The position numbers were made by a program, and so were the translations under genes. Below, piece by piece: positions 7,582-19,819 of a stretch of 48,426 nt of DNA (within the stretch, counting starts at the first letter, position 1; each line of letters opens with the position of its first letter). The stretch covers positions 1-48,426 of the forward strand of contig CAMEEZ010000004.1 of the NCBI GenBank assembly GCA_945915275.1, given 5' to 3'. The stretch comes from an uncultured Mycoplasma sp. (GTDB lineage Bacteria; Bacillota_I; Bacilli_A; RF39; UBA660). The notes below the pieces were generated by a model. The model saw only the letters and a program-made list of their open reading frames with translations, did not search any database and was not told where the DNA came from.

Positions 7582-8817
7582 TTAATTTTTAATATTAATT
7601 ATATAAGGATTTTCGACTGTACCATTACCAGTTGATGAAACATTAGCTTTAATATTAATTACAGGCCTTACACCTCTATTTAAAGTAGCTACATTATCAT
7701 ATATTATTTTTCCATTTTCATTTAAAACGAAAGGATAGTAATTACTATTATTATTCTTCGCTCCAGACATAGTCCAAAAAGATCCAGAATCTTTATTATA
7801 TAAGTAAAAATCACTATTATTATCTTTAATACTTGCCCCTGCGTAAACTAATTCATCTACTGTCAATAATCCTACGGAACCACTAACTCTATCACCCAAA
7901 CAACTAAATGTTGGGATATTATTAGTTACAATTCTAGTATATGCATTATAATATCCACTTTTTTCACTTAAATTATTATCATTACAATATTTACCTAATG
8001 CAATAAAATTGTCGTATTCTTCTAAAAATATTGAGTACCATTCATCTAAAAATAATTTCAAATCGGAATTATTAAATGAATAATTCTCGATATTAGCAGT
8101 ATAATTATGAACGCTATCCAAGTTATTATTTAAAACCAATCGTACCGTTCCATCCCCATTTATCCTAACTATTCTCCATGTCATGTTAGCAAAAGAAACA
8201 TAATTATTAGTTATATTACCCCTAAAATAATAAGTAGGTCCATTTTCATCTATATCACTTATTAATCCTTCATTTAATATAGCTACATTTGTACCAATTA
8301 TAGTCTTAGGATTAGTTAATTCATTATTTTTTAAAATACTTTTGGCAAAAGTATCTTCATTATTAGCTACTTCATTTACCATTATATCAAAACTAAAATT
8401 ATCATCAGATTTATTCGTAACTTTTAAAGTGAAGTTTTCAGTTTCATAGGCAGTAAGTTGATTGTTATCTAGCAATACTTTTTCTGATTTGCTTGTTTTT
8501 TCAATCACAAAATTATTATTTTCATTTATTAAAGACACACTAACTTTGTCATTAAAATTTTTAATATCTTCAGCATTTATTGTATAAAATATATCTTTAT
8601 CAGTATTATTTGAAATTGAAAACTTTAATTCAACTTCAGAATCTCTAACGGAAATCTTTTTGTCTCCAAAAAAATTTATTGATAAATTTTCACTTCCTAC
8701 GACATGAAATGCATCATCATTATTTTTTTCTCTATAATTATAGGCTACTAATAACCCAAAACAACATATAATAAAAAAACCGATAATCGATAAAGAATTT
8801 TTATATTTTTTACTCAT
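7582..8817 (-). CDS. Surface protein with DUF6273-like C-terminal region
   Basis: 411 residues. It has one N-terminal transmembrane or signal segment (about 10-26), then a beta-rich region of about 150 residues with features of TasA/CalY-like or Ig-like modules (repeated FSISNNT and VTNKSDD). The C-terminal half contains YYFRGNITNNYVSFANMTWR and ends with GVRPVINIKAN plus GNGTVENPYII, the ending typical of DUF6273 surface proteins of gut Firmicutes. Role unknown, likely cell-surface exposed. No sortase motif is visible, so anchoring is by the N-terminal segment. A consensus promoter lies upstream. Confidence 0.75.
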   Translation of the reverse strand: MSKKYKNSLSIIGFFIICCFGLLVAYNYREKNNDDAFHVVGSENLSINFFGDKKISVRDSEVELKFSISNNTDKDIFYTINAEDIKNFNDKVSVSLINENNNFVIEKTSKSEKVLLDNNQLTAYETENFTLKVTNKSDDNFSFDIMVNEVANNEDTFAKSILKNNELTNPKTIIGTNVAILNEGLISDIDENGPTYYFRGNITNNYVSFANMTWRIVRINGDGTVRLVLNNNLDSVHNYTANIENYSFNNSDLKLFLDEWYSIFLEEYDNFIALGKYCNDNNLSEKSGYYNAYTRIVTNNIPTFSCLGDRVSGSVGLLTVDELVYAGASIKDNNSDFYLYNKDSGSFWTMSGAKNNNSNYYPFVLNENGKIIYDNVATLNRGVRPVINIKANVSSTGNGTVENPYIINIKN

Positions 8818-8840
8818 ATTATCAATCCTAACTTGATTTA

Positions 8841-8869
8841 AGTATACTATTATAAATATTCTATGTCAA
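8841..8869 (-). promoter_or_regulatory. Promoter of the DUF6273-like surface protein
   Basis: Minus strand TTGACA (8864-8869), 17-nt spacer, TATACT (8841-8846). A near-perfect vegetative promoter in the 66-nt gap after dnaJ. Confidence 0.85.
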
Positions 8870-8883
8870 TTATTCGGTATTTA

Positions 8884-9993
8884 TTATTTAATATATTTTT
8901 TAAACTTTTTAAATTCTGTTTCATCATCTAAATCAGTTTTATCTAAATCCGTAAATAATTCTTTTTGTTTACGATTTAATTTTGTCGGAATTATTACATT
9001 AAAGACAACATACATATCACCTTTACTATATGAATTAACTCTTTTTATTCCTTTTCCTTTTAATTTAACTTTATCTAAATTTTGAGTTCCAGCTTTTACC
9101 TCAAGTTTAACTTTTCCTTCTAATGTTGGAATAACTTTTTTACAACCTAATACTGCCTCAGTAATTGTAAGTGGAACTTCTAAATAAATATCTTCTTCAT
9201 CTCTTTCAAATATAGCATGGTCACTAACGCTATATTCAATGTAAATGTCTCCATTAGGTCCACCATTATATCCTGCTGATCCTTTACCAGATATTCTTTG
9301 TTGCATGCCATCATCAACACCTTCTGGGACAGTGATAACAATTTCTTTTTTACTTTTTATATGGCCTTTTCCCCGACATTCGTTACATATTTCTTTAAAA
9401 CTTTTACCCATACCATTACAATCAGGACATGTAGTTTGAGTTTGAAACATCCCAAACAAAGAGTTTTGTTGAGATATAACTCTTCCTCTTCCACCACAAG
9501 TTGAGCAAGTTTGTTCATGGAATCCACCTTTACCAGAACATTTTTCACACTCTTCATTTAATTCTAAAACAACACTTTTTTTACATCCAAATACAGCTTC
9601 TTCAAAGTCTAATTTAATTTTAATTAAACTATCTTCACCTTTACGTGGTCTATTTGTATTACGTCCTGATGAAGAGCCAAAGCCAAATCCACCAAACAAA
9701 TCATCAAAAATACTTCCTAAATCAATGTCATTTACATTAAAGCCAGAGAATCCTGCTCCCCCTGCGCCATTAGTAAATGCTTGATGACCATATTGATCAT
9801 ATTGAGCTCTCTTTTGAGGATCTGAAAGAATTGCATAAGCTTCGCCTATTTCTTTAAATTTCTCTTCTGCACCAGGTTCTTTATTTACATCTGGATGATA
9901 TTGTTTTGCTAGTTTTCTAAAAGCTCTTTTAATTTCTTCATCAGTTGCATTTTTAGAAACTCCTAATATCTCATAATAATCTTTTTTATCCAT
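8884..9993 (-). CDS. dnaJ: Chaperone DnaJ (Hsp40)
   Basis: 369 residues, full length. The J domain at 1-70 carries the HPD motif (YHPDVNK) that stimulates DnaK ATPase. A Gly/Phe-rich linker (about 75-115) follows, then four zinc-binding CxxCxGxG repeats ([32 protein letters not shown]), then the C-terminal substrate-binding domains. It begins 2 nt after pepF stops, with AGGTGAG inside the pepF end, so the two are coupled. In most Bacilli dnaJ follows dnaK directly; here pepF lies between. Confidence 0.97.
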   Translation of the reverse strand: MDKKDYYEILGVSKNATDEEIKRAFRKLAKQYHPDVNKEPGAEEKFKEIGEAYAILSDPQKRAQYDQYGHQAFTNGAGGAGFSGFNVNDIDLGSIFDDLFGGFGFGSSSGRNTNRPRKGEDSLIKIKLDFEEAVFGCKKSVVLELNEECEKCSGKGGFHEQTCSTCGGRGRVISQQNSLFGMFQTQTTCPDCNGMGKSFKEICNECRGKGHIKSKKEIVITVPEGVDDGMQQRISGKGSAGYNGGPNGDIYIEYSVSDHAIFERDEEDIYLEVPLTITEAVLGCKKVIPTLEGKVKLEVKAGTQNLDKVKLKGKGIKRVNSYSKGDMYVVFNVIIPTKLNRKQKELFTDLDKTDLDDETEFKKFKKYIK

Positions 9994-9995
9994 AA

Positions 9996-11798
9996 TTACT
10001 CACCTACTTCTTGATTATAAATTTCATAATATTTATCTATTAATGAGTCAAAATATTTAATTGCATTTTCATAAACAATTTTTTCTTCTAAATTTATACC
10101 TAAAACTGAAAAAGCTTCACTTGGCCATTTATCATATCCGACCTTCATAAAATCATAATACTTTTCTAATGTTTTAGCATCTCCATTAATAATTTTTGAG
10201 GCAACATCAGTAGCTACACTAACGCAAATAGCATAACTATATAAATAGAAATGCATATAATAATGACTTCTTGTAACCCATGAATTTTTACTATATTTGT
10301 CTAATTTAACACTATCTCCATAATATTTCTTAAGAGATTTTTTGGTTAATTTATCCATTAGTTCTTTGGTAATTACTCCACCCTTAGATACTTCTTTATA
10401 CATATCTTGTTCTATTTTAGCTTCTCTTACTGCTCCAAATAAATTTGAAGTAATTACACCAAGAATATTAGAAATACCAGCTAATTTTTCTTCTTTTGTT
10501 TCGCCATGATTAGCAAGATAATCTGATAAAAGTATTTCATTAGTTAAAGACATAACTTCACTGACAATTGAAGAAACACTTCTATACTGGATTGGGTTAT
10601 ATTCATTTACAAACTGATGATGAACATTATGACCAGATTCATGAGCAATAGTAGATACAGAGTCCAAATTATAAGTATAATTCATCATAATCCTTGAATC
10701 TTGTTTCATTGTAGCGTATGAATATCCTCCACTACATTTTCCTTTATATTGACAATAATCAATATATCTATTTTTAATTATTTTATCGTATTTTTCTAAA
10801 TATTCTTTTCCTAAAGGTTTAAGAGCTTTTCTGATTAATTCTTGAGCTTCTGGAATACTATACTCCTTATTATTTTTAACTAATTCCATTAAAATATCAT
10901 ATGTTCTTAGTTTATCAATTCCTAAGACTTTACTTTTTAATCGGTAATATTTCTGTAAAGAAGATAGATTTTCTTCGGTAGTTTCTAGTAAAGTTTTAAA
11001 TACTTTATCATTTAAATTAAGACTAAACAATTTCATTTCCCATGAATCTTTATGATTTCTTAATTTAGCTATAGTTTCATTCATTGATACATACCCATTT
11101 AATAAAGAAGCATTAGTTTCAGAATACTGTTCTATTTTTTTATTAAATGATGTATAAACTTTTTTCCTAACTTGCTCATCTTTATTTCTCATAAGTGCTC
11201 TATAGTTATTATTCGCTATAGTAACAATTTCATCATCAACTTTTACTTTTCCGTAATCATGCTGACTATTTAATAGATTTGATGATATATCATCATAATT
11301 ATTCATCGCATCTGTCAATTCATTGATTATAATTTCTTCCTTTTCAGATAACACATGTTCTTTTTCACGATATATTTTGTCTAAATCAGCTTTGTATTCC
11401 TTTAACTTTGGACATTTATCATATAATTGATTATATTCTTCTTTAGATAATTTTAATAATTCAGGAGCAAAAAAACTAATATTTGTGCAAATCAAAGTAT
11501 TAAGTTGTTCAGCTTTCTTTTTTCTAGCCATACTTGAAGGATTTCCTAATTCTTGATCATTTATTAAATATGAATATACATACAAATCTTCCCATAATGC
11601 TGTTACTTCAGTTTCTTTACATAAAAATTCATAAACTTTATTAGCATCCTTAGTACATCCATTATATTTTTTTAGTTCTTTCGCTAGCTTAGTTGTTTTT
11701 TCATATGTATCATTAAATTCTTTCTCGCTTTTAAAGAAAGATGTCAAATCCCATTTAAATTCTTCAGGAACTTCATTTCTATTATTATATTTTTGCAT
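9996..11798 (-). CDS. pepF: Oligoendopeptidase F (M3 metallopeptidase)
   Basis: 600 residues. Zinc peptidase that cuts short peptides in the cytoplasm. The HExxH site is present in [12 protein letters not shown] (near residue 390), and the N-terminal [22 protein letters not shown] is typical of the PepF family. The ATG at 11798 is chosen because GGAGG lies 5 nt upstream; an in-frame TTG further upstream lacks such a site. The gene sits between dnaK and dnaJ. A hairpin separates it from dnaK, but no separate promoter is obvious, so partial read-through from the heat-shock operon is possible. Confidence 0.94.
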   Translation of the reverse strand: MQKYNNRNEVPEEFKWDLTSFFKSEKEFNDTYEKTTKLAKELKKYNGCTKDANKVYEFLCKETEVTALWEDLYVYSYLINDQELGNPSSMARKKKAEQLNTLICTNISFFAPELLKLSKEEYNQLYDKCPKLKEYKADLDKIYREKEHVLSEKEEIIINELTDAMNNYDDISSNLLNSQHDYGKVKVDDEIVTIANNNYRALMRNKDEQVRKKVYTSFNKKIEQYSETNASLLNGYVSMNETIAKLRNHKDSWEMKLFSLNLNDKVFKTLLETTEENLSSLQKYYRLKSKVLGIDKLRTYDILMELVKNNKEYSIPEAQELIRKALKPLGKEYLEKYDKIIKNRYIDYCQYKGKCSGGYSYATMKQDSRIMMNYTYNLDSVSTIAHESGHNVHHQFVNEYNPIQYRSVSSIVSEVMSLTNEILLSDYLANHGETKEEKLAGISNILGVITSNLFGAVREAKIEQDMYKEVSKGGVITKELMDKLTKKSLKKYYGDSVKLDKYSKNSWVTRSHYYMHFYLYSYAICVSVATDVASKIINGDAKTLEKYYDFMKVGYDKWPSEAFSVLGINLEEKIVYENAIKYFDSLIDKYYEIYNQEVGE

Positions 11799-11819
11799 AA
11801 TTCCTCCATATATCAACCA

Positions 11820-11845
11820 AAAGTTCTAGTTTCCTAGAACTTTTA
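11820..11845 (-). terminator. Hairpin after dnaK, possible attenuator before pepF
   Basis: An 11-bp stem AAAAGTTCTAG/CTAGAACTTTT with a 4-nt loop. The T run on the minus strand is short (four T), so termination may be partial and allow pepF-dnaJ expression. Confidence 0.6.
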
Positions 11846-11862
11846 ATTTGAATGATATTATA

Positions 11863-14224
<2,362 letters not shown>

Positions 14225-14225
<1 letters not shown>

Positions 14226-14794
14226 TATTCGCTAACCTTAACCATGGCAGGTCTTATAACTTTATCATTATAGATGTATCCTTTTTGTAATACATCAATT
14301 ACTACGTTTGATTCTATACCTTCAACTTTTTCAGTTAAAATAGCATCCATTTTTGCTGGATCAAATGGTTTATTTAAACAATCAATTTCTTCGATGCCTT
14401 TGCTTTTTAAGATATCTCTTAAATTTCCATAAATCATTTTAAATCCACTCAAGAATTTTGAAACCTCATCTTCAAGATTAAGATCATCCATCAGAATTGC
14501 TCTTTCAAAATTATCAATAACCGGTAGAAGTTTTTTTATTAATTCTTCCCCATCATATTTATATATACGACTTATCTCTTCGTCATATCTCCGTTTCATA
14601 TTTTGCATTTCTGCGGATACTCTTAAGAGTTTGTCATTTAACTCTGCTTTTTCTTTTTTTAATTTTTCAACTTCTTCATTTTTTTTACATTTTTCTTTTT
14701 TGTCTTTTTTGTGTTCTTTTTTTTGCTCTTCTTTTATTTGTTCTTCCGTTAGCTCTTTGAACTCTTTTACTTCTTCATTAGAATTCATCATCAT
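14225..14794 (-). CDS. grpE: GrpE nucleotide exchange factor
   Basis: 189 residues. A charged N-terminal coiled coil (about 10-75, Lys/Glu-rich) is followed by the conserved LLRVSAEMQNMKRRYD helix, a four-helix part with LLPVIDNFERAI, and a beta C-terminus ending YNDKVIRPAMVKVSE. It releases ADP from DnaK. Three ATG codons occur in tandem (14794, 14791, 14788). GGAAG inside the hrcA end is best spaced for the second or third, so the true start may be 3-6 nt inside. It overlaps hrcA by 17 nt. Confidence 0.95.
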
Positions 14795-15821
14795 CTTCCT
14801 TTTCTATATCTGAAATATAATCATTAATGTATTTCATTAATCCTACGACTCTATCATATTCCATTCTCTTAGGACCAATTATCGCAATTGTTCCTTCTTC
14901 CCCATTCTTATGATAACGACTTTTTATAACCGTTACATTAGAATCAAAATCATTTTCGTCTCCAATGTAAATTCTTATATCATCGTTACCATCAGATTGT
15001 TCAATCTTTCTAATAATATCTTCGTTTTCTAATTTGCTAATTATTCTTTTCATGTCATTAGCATTATTATATTCTGGTTGTTCAAGAAGCTTGGCTTTTC
15101 CACTAACATGAATGTTAGAAGTATTTTCCATAAAATTTCTAAACGAATCATAAAAGATATTATATATTGCTTCGTATTGACTAATTTGTCTTGAAATAAT
15201 TGGCTTAATCTCAAACTCTAACCTTTGACCAATTTCATTAATTGGTGTTCCTACAAGCATTTTATTAATGATTTCACAAGTCTTAACGACTTCTTTGACC
15301 TCAGTGTTTGGAGGTAATACAAATTGTTTATTCTCTACCATTCCTTTATCTGTACAAACAAGGGCAACAACTTTATTGTTGTCCAAAGGAATTATACTCA
15401 CTTGCTTTAACGTATTTTCTTTACTGTTTTTACCAAGCACTACACTCGTATAATTAGTTAAGTCACTAATAATTTCCATACACTTACTTATCGCATCATT
15501 TAATTCCAACTGTTTATTGCTAAATATCGTTTGTAGTTTTAACACATCTTCACCAGTTAACTCTTTTGGTTTCATTAAGTTTTCTGTATAATATTTATAA
15601 CCTTTTTCTGAAGGAATTCTTCCAGAAGAAATATGATTTTTTTCAATATATCCCATTTCCTCTAAGACGGCCATCTCATTTCTAATTGTTGCACTAGAAC
15701 ATTTAAATCTCTTACATAATGACTTACTTCCAACAGGTTTAACTGTTTTAATATAATTTTCTACAATTTCTTTTAACAATTCTTTTTGTCTTGTTTCCAA
15801 AGCCTTCGCCTCACTTAGCAC
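14778..15821 (-). CDS. hrcA: Heat-inducible transcription repressor HrcA
   Basis: 347 residues. An N-terminal winged helix (VKPVGSKSLCKRFKCSSATIRNEMAVLEEMGYI) binds CIRCE operators; the rest is the HrcA dimerisation domain, with the GPKRMEYDRVVGLM segment near the C-terminus. It represses its own operon and is itself stabilised by GroEL in known systems. The start is a GTG (15821) with AAGGA 7 nt upstream. The downstream CIRCE copy covers this ribosome binding site and start codon. First gene of hrcA-grpE-unknown-dnaK. Confidence 0.96.
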   Translation of the reverse strand: MLSEAKALETRQKELLKEIVENYIKTVKPVGSKSLCKRFKCSSATIRNEMAVLEEMGYIEKNHISSGRIPSEKGYKYYTENLMKPKELTGEDVLKLQTIFSNKQLELNDAISKCMEIISDLTNYTSVVLGKNSKENTLKQVSIIPLDNNKVVALVCTDKGMVENKQFVLPPNTEVKEVVKTCEIINKMLVGTPINEIGQRLEFEIKPIISRQISQYEAIYNIFYDSFRNFMENTSNIHVSGKAKLLEQPEYNNANDMKRIISKLENEDIIRKIEQSDGNDDIRIYIGDENDFDSNVTVIKSRYHKNGEEGTIAIIGPKRMEYDRVVGLMKYINDYISDIEKEDDDEF

Positions 15822-15841
15822 ATCTATTTCCTTAGTGCTAA
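15815..15841 (-). promoter_or_regulatory. CIRCE operator 1, over the hrcA start
   Basis: Arms TTAGCACAT and TAGTGCTAA with a 9-nt spacer (27 nt in all), the normal CIRCE geometry with two arm mismatches. It spans the hrcA ribosome binding site and GTG start. Confidence 0.88.
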
Positions 15842-15845
15842 TTTA

Positions 15846-15874
15846 ATTATATGCAATTAGTTAGCACTTGTCAA
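15846..15874 (-). promoter_or_regulatory. Heat-shock promoter of hrcA-grpE-dnaK
   Basis: Minus strand TTGACA (15869-15874), 17-nt spacer, TATAAT (15846-15851): a perfect vegetative consensus. It lies between two CIRCE operators; the -35 is inside the upstream one. Confidence 0.92.
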
Positions 15875-15888
15875 CCACAAAGTGCTAA
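15861..15888 (-). promoter_or_regulatory. CIRCE operator 2, over the -35 box
   Basis: Arms TTAGCACTT and AAGTGCTAA are perfect complements, but the spacer is 10 nt instead of 9 (28 nt in all). The -35 TTGACA lies at the spacer, so HrcA binding would block RNA polymerase directly. Confidence 0.85.
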
Positions 15889-15904
15889 TTTAATAAAAAT
15901 TTAA

Positions 15905-15922
15905 AAGCTCTTTACAGAGCTT
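15905..15922 (-). terminator. Terminator of the membrane-anchored protein gene
   Basis: Stem AAGCTC/GAGCTT with a 6-nt loop followed by TTTAAATTTTT on the minus strand. It overlaps the stop codon. Confidence 0.7.
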
Positions 15923-16616
15923 AATATAGTTCATCTGTTATATCAACAGTTTTACCATTTTCGTCTTTTACGAAAACACTATAATAATAAGGTTCTGTTG
16001 GGCCAACATCCTTATTTTCAACATCATAAATTTCAATAATATTCTCTAAGTTATTCTCTTTCACTATAAAGCTTAGATCTTTTACTTTAACTTCATTACC
16101 ACACCCTAAAGAATCTATAGACATAGCTTTTAAATCCCCATTGTTTTGTGTGAACAATAACCAACTATTTCCAAAACAAATATCACTTTGATTAGCATAA
16201 ACCTCAAAATGTTTTTTTACATCTTCTAATACAACAGTTTTATCTAATAATTCAGAACCCGCAATTATTGTTCCAGTTTTTGTTTTATATACTTTATGCC
16301 AATTGTCATAATCATAATTCCAATCTCTTATTAATTCTGCTTCAGGCACAGTAAAATTATCATATTTATAATAAACCACTGAGTTCTGTTGGTTATCTTC
16401 TGAATCAATATTTTCTTTTTCGTTGTCTTCACCCGGTGTTTGTTCATTAGTTTCGCCATCATTTCCCTTTGATTCATCATCTAAAACTTCTTGTTTATTT
16501 TCTTCCTTTTTAGAACTATCTTTGTCAGCACTAATCCCAAAATAAACTGCTGCTCCTATTGCTCCAATCGCAATAAATATCAAAACCCACATTATATACT
16601 TTTCTATATTTTTCAT
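15921..16616 (-). CDS. Membrane-anchored extracytoplasmic protein
   Basis: 231 residues, family not recognised. A short basic N-terminus, one transmembrane segment (about 9-27) and then a low-complexity acidic linker (about 32-75, Glu/Asp/Asn-rich) lead to an external domain with Trp- and Tyr-rich sequence (ELIRDWNYDYDNWHKVYK) and two Cys (in DICFGN and LGCGNE) that could pair. The ATG at 16616 is preferred because the 22 codons upstream overlap what looks like the promoter (TATAAT) and the greA terminator. Probably a surface or cell-wall-facing protein. Confidence 0.65.
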   Translation of the reverse strand: MKNIEKYIMWVLIFIAIGAIGAAVYFGISADKDSSKKEENKQEVLDDESKGNDGETNEQTPGEDNEKENIDSEDNQQNSVVYYKYDNFTVPEAELIRDWNYDYDNWHKVYKTKTGTIIAGSELLDKTVVLEDVKKHFEVYANQSDICFGNSWLLFTQNNGDLKAMSIDSLGCGNEVKVKDLSFIVKENNLENIIEIYDVENKDVGPTEPYYYSVFVKDENGKTVDITDELY

Positions 16617-16669
16617 ATTAACCCAACTTTCTATAATTTTATTATAGTTAATTTTAAATAAAATAAAAA

Positions 16670-16686
16670 GTTCTTTCATCAAGAAC
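16670..16686 (-). terminator. Terminator of the greA operon
   Basis: Stem GTTCTT/AAGAAC with a short loop followed by TTTTTATTTTATTT on the minus strand, 33 nt after greA. Confidence 0.75.
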
Positions 16687-16718
16687 GTATTTACTTTACA
16701 TAAACATTTATTTAATGC

Positions 16719-17189
16719 CTAGCTAACTTTAACAATTTCTACTTGATAAGAACCATTAGGACTTTCAACATCAACCATTTCGTTTTGTTTATGGCCTAAT
16801 ACTGCTTTACCAATTGGAGATTCTACAGAAATTCTATTATTGAATGGATCGGCTTCTACTGAACCAACAATAACATATTCATCTTCTTCTCCATCATCAT
16901 ATTTAACAACAATTGTAGAACCAATATTTATTGTATCAGAGCCTTTAGCTGAATCTGCAATTTCACTATGTTCTAATTTATATTCTAATTCTTTAATACG
17001 TGCTTCAAGTTGAGCTTGGTCATTTCTTGCAGCATCATAATCAGCATTTTCAGATAAATCACCCATAGCTCTTGCTTCTTTTAAAGCTTTAATAACTTCT
17101 GGTCTTTTTACTGTTTTTAAATTATTTAATTCTTCTTCTAACTCAAGATAACCTTGAGCAGTTAACACAAATTTTTCTTCTTTTTTCAT
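16719..17189 (-). CDS. greA: Transcription elongation factor GreA
   Basis: 156 residues, normal length. The N-terminal coiled coil holds the catalytic acidic tip: ARAMGDLSENADYDAARNDQ (about 39-58, Asp and Glu of DLSENADY). The C-terminal FKBP-like domain ends ESPNGSYQVEIVKVS. It rescues backtracked RNA polymerase by stimulating transcript cleavage. AGAAGGTGAG precedes the ATG. It is the last gene of the ireB-greA operon, as in B. subtilis, but udk, which usually precedes greA there, is absent. Stop codon TAG. Confidence 0.97.
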   Translation of the reverse strand: MKKEEKFVLTAQGYLELEEELNNLKTVKRPEVIKALKEARAMGDLSENADYDAARNDQAQLEARIKELEYKLEHSEIADSAKGSDTINIGSTIVVKYDDGEEDEYVIVGSVEADPFNNRISVESPIGKAVLGHKQNEMVDVESPNGSYQVEIVKVS

Positions 17190-17224
17190 AATCTCACCTT
17201 CTAGATAAAACCTGTACCATATTA

Positions 17225-18424
17225 CTATAAAAACATATTTTTGTCAAATACCTTTATTCGTATCATATCATATGGTTTAACTTTTAATGGACAATTAATA
17301 TAACAAATCATTTTAGGATGCCTTGCAACTTCTAATTCTTCTTTTGCATCGTTATATATATTATGTATTTCAGTCGTAAAAGTTTCTGTATTTGGGCCAA
17401 AAAATTCTACAATATCACCAATTTTAAAGTAATTCCTTTGCTCAATTTTAGCCATTTTATTCTTTTCGTCATATTCTAAAACTAGCCCTAAGAAATCTTG
17501 ATTTGAGGCTTCATCACGATCCAAAAAATATTGTTCTTTTTCACTAGGAATACTATTAAAAAATTGTGGCGCTGAATCACGATTAGCACATCTATTTAAG
17601 ATATTTAGAGCATAATCCATAAAACCTTCAGTGATAGTATTATCTAAAATCTTATCAATAATCTTACGATACATTAAAACAACTGTAGCAATATAATAAA
17701 TAGATCTCATTCTTCCTTCAATCTTAAATGAATTTACTCCAATTTGAATCATTTCTTTGATATTAGTAACCATATTTAAATCTTTTGGCATAATTGTAAA
17801 TGGTTTATCATAATCTTCTAATTTAAATGTCCATCGGCAAATTTGCGCACATCCACCTCTATTAGAATCACGATTAGTTGTATAATTAGATAAAACACAT
17901 TTACCACTAATACTTGTACACATTGCTCCATGAATAAAACATTCTATATCAATTCCAGTCTCATTCTTTATTCTTTCAATATTATCCTTACTTGATTCAC
18001 GAGCTAAAACAACTCTTTTAACGTTCATTCTTTTCCAAAAATTAACAGCTTCGTAATTTAAAACACTAGCCTGCGTAGAAACATGAATCTCATAATTTAA
18101 TTTTAATTCGTTTATCAGATTTATAACCACAATATCTGAAGCTATAACAGCGTCGATTCCTATTTCATTTAATTTAATTAAATACTCTTTTAATCCACTT
18201 AAATCTTCATTGTGAAAAATTATATTTACAGTAACATAAATCTTTTTATTTATGTTATGAGCAAATTCTACAGCTTTTTGCATATCTTCTAAAGAAAAGT
18301 TATGAGCGTTTGCCCGTAAACTAAAATCTTGTCCGCCAATATATACTGCATCAGCCCCATACATTAAAGCGAATTTTAATTTTTCTAAGTCACCTGCCGG
18401 AGATAATAATTCAATCTTACGCAT
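17225..18424 (-). CDS. trhP2: U32 tRNA uridine hydroxylase TrhP2 (YrrO-like)
   Basis: 399 residues, peptidase U32 family. The N-terminus KIELLSPAGDLEKLKFALMYGADAVYIGG is diagnostic. A Cys cluster (CFIHGAMC near 170, GKCVLSNY, GGCAQICRW near 200) probably holds a metal or Fe-S centre. In B. subtilis the orthologue helps convert U34 to 5-hydroxyuridine, the first step of mo5U at the wobble base. It follows trhP1 by 1 nt and has GGAGG before the ATG. The classical annotation is protease YrrO; gene order supports the tRNA role. Confidence 0.9.
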   Translation of the reverse strand: MRKIELLSPAGDLEKLKFALMYGADAVYIGGQDFSLRANAHNFSLEDMQKAVEFAHNINKKIYVTVNIIFHNEDLSGLKEYLIKLNEIGIDAVIASDIVVINLINELKLNYEIHVSTQASVLNYEAVNFWKRMNVKRVVLARESSKDNIERIKNETGIDIECFIHGAMCTSISGKCVLSNYTTNRDSNRGGCAQICRWTFKLEDYDKPFTIMPKDLNMVTNIKEMIQIGVNSFKIEGRMRSIYYIATVVLMYRKIIDKILDNTITEGFMDYALNILNRCANRDSAPQFFNSIPSEKEQYFLDRDEASNQDFLGLVLEYDEKNKMAKIEQRNYFKIGDIVEFFGPNTETFTTEIHNIYNDAKEELEVARHPKMICYINCPLKVKPYDMIRIKVFDKNMFL

Positions 18425-18425
18425 C

Positions 18426-19235
18426 TTAAATTACCTCCTTTGGTGGTAACTTAAAAATTGTTTTTTTATGTAAAAATCCATCAGTCAGATTAACATTTCT
18501 AAACTTTGGAGCGCTATCATCTTGATAAGATTTTAATAATTCAGCAAAATCATCTTCATTTAAACCATATGTATTTATTAAATTAAATTTTATATTATTA
18601 TGTTTCATATTTCTATTTGTATAAAACTTATTCAAATAAACGACTGTACCACAATCATTTTCAACAAATAAAAACTTTTCTTTAGTAATTGGCTCTAATG
18701 CTAATTCTTTGTTCTTGTTTTTTCTTTCATAAACTTTATTATAATTCGAAAGTAATGTTCTTCTTGAATACATTAACGGAATCATCCCAAAAGAAAATAT
18801 TCCCAACTTTTTATTTGATTTATCCAATATTTTTAACATTTCTTCTTCCGTAATATCCGTAGATATTACTACTGAATCAACATATTTTAAATATTCATTA
18901 ATACTATCATAGTTAGTAAGTAAATGATGAGCAAAAATAATTTTTTCTAAATTCGTTTTTTCTAGAATTGGAATTAATCCTAAATCCTCAAAAAAAACTC
19001 CTTTAATATTACTTTTTAAATTTTTAAACTCTTCTTTTATCTTATCTATATCATTGCAATCTAAATTTTTATTAATATAAAGATAACTATTATCTTCTTT
19101 TATTTCATCTAGTTCAAAAAAATCATTAAATCCTAAGGAATAACCCTTAAACGGAAAAAGGAAAGTATTTATCCCTACTTCCTTAGCTTTTTTTAAATAT
19201 TCTCTGTTATCTATCAAAAATATACTATTTTGCAT
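18426..19235 (-). CDS. trhP1: U32 family protein TrhP1 (YrrN-like)
   Basis: 269 residues, a shorter U32-type protein paired with TrhP2. It shows an alpha/beta barrel with EEFKNLKSNIKGVFFEDLGL, IIFAHHLLTNYDSINEYL (about 100-117) and FGMIPLMYSRRTLL (near 149-162), all of which recur in YrrN proteins. In B. subtilis it works with TrhP2 in 5-hydroxyuridine formation at position 34. It overlaps trmR by 11 nt. Sequence alone would only say U32; the symbol rests on position and synteny. Confidence 0.85.
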   Translation of the reverse strand: MQNSIFLIDNREYLKKAKEVGINTFLFPFKGYSLGFNDFFELDEIKEDNSYLYINKNLDCNDIDKIKEEFKNLKSNIKGVFFEDLGLIPILEKTNLEKIIFAHHLLTNYDSINEYLKYVDSVVISTDITEEEMLKILDKSNKKLGIFSFGMIPLMYSRRTLLSNYNKVYERKNKNKELALEPITKEKFLFVENDCGTVVYLNKFYTNRNMKHNNIKFNLINTYGLNEDDFAELLKSYQDDSAPKFRNVNLTDGFLHKKTIFKLPPKEVI

Positions 19236-19818
19236 TTTTCTTTACACTGACAGATAATCCATCACCAATATCAAAAAACTCTGTATCAAACTCTTCGTTG
19301 TTTTTAAGGAAATCTATATACCCTTCTATTTTTTGAACTAATGATTTTAGATTTTTACTTTCAATATTAGCTGAGTTACCTACGTGTCCATGAAATTTCA
19401 AATTATCTGTAATAATAACTCCACCATCATTTAAAAAATATTTAAACTTTTCAAAAAATTTAGTATATTGTCCTTTAGCAGCATCAATAAAAATCATGTC
19501 ATATTTTACATCACCCATATTGACTTCTAAAGCATCTTGAAAAACAACATTAATTATTTTATCAAGCTTGCACTTTTTAACGTTTTTAAGGCATTCCATA
19601 TATCTGGTTTCATCTCTTTCGATAGTTGTTACAAAAACATCTTCGGAAGCACTTGCCATAAGTATTGCTGAATAACCAATTGCACTTCCTATTTCTAAAA
19701 CATTTTTAATATTATGACTTTTGATATATTTCATAATAAATGCAATTGATTTTTTTTCTATTATTGGAACATTATGCTCATTAGCATATTCTTCCATTTC
19801 TATAATTAATTCTTTCAT
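19225..19818 (-). CDS. trmR: tRNA 5-hydroxyuridine methyltransferase TrmR (YrrM-like)
   Basis: 197 residues. An O-methyltransferase of the COMT-like Rossmann family: SAM-binding motif VLEIGSAIGYSAI (about 40-52), acidic ERDETRYMEC, MIFIDAAKGQYTKFFEKF (near 108-125) and GGVIITDN (near 133-140). It transfers methyl to ho5U34 to make mo5U34 in tRNAs. The start is 2 nt from the mltG stop region, with AGGCGG before the ATG. Its neighbours trhP1/trhP2 supply its substrate, so one transcript encodes the whole wobble-modification route. Confidence 0.92.
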   Translation of the reverse strand: MKELIIEMEEYANEHNVPIIEKKSIAFIMKYIKSHNIKNVLEIGSAIGYSAILMASASEDVFVTTIERDETRYMECLKNVKKCKLDKIINVVFQDALEVNMGDVKYDMIFIDAAKGQYTKFFEKFKYFLNDGGVIITDNLKFHGHVGNSANIESKNLKSLVQKIEGYIDFLKNNEEFDTEFFDIGDGLSVSVKKNAK

Positions 19819-19819
19819 T

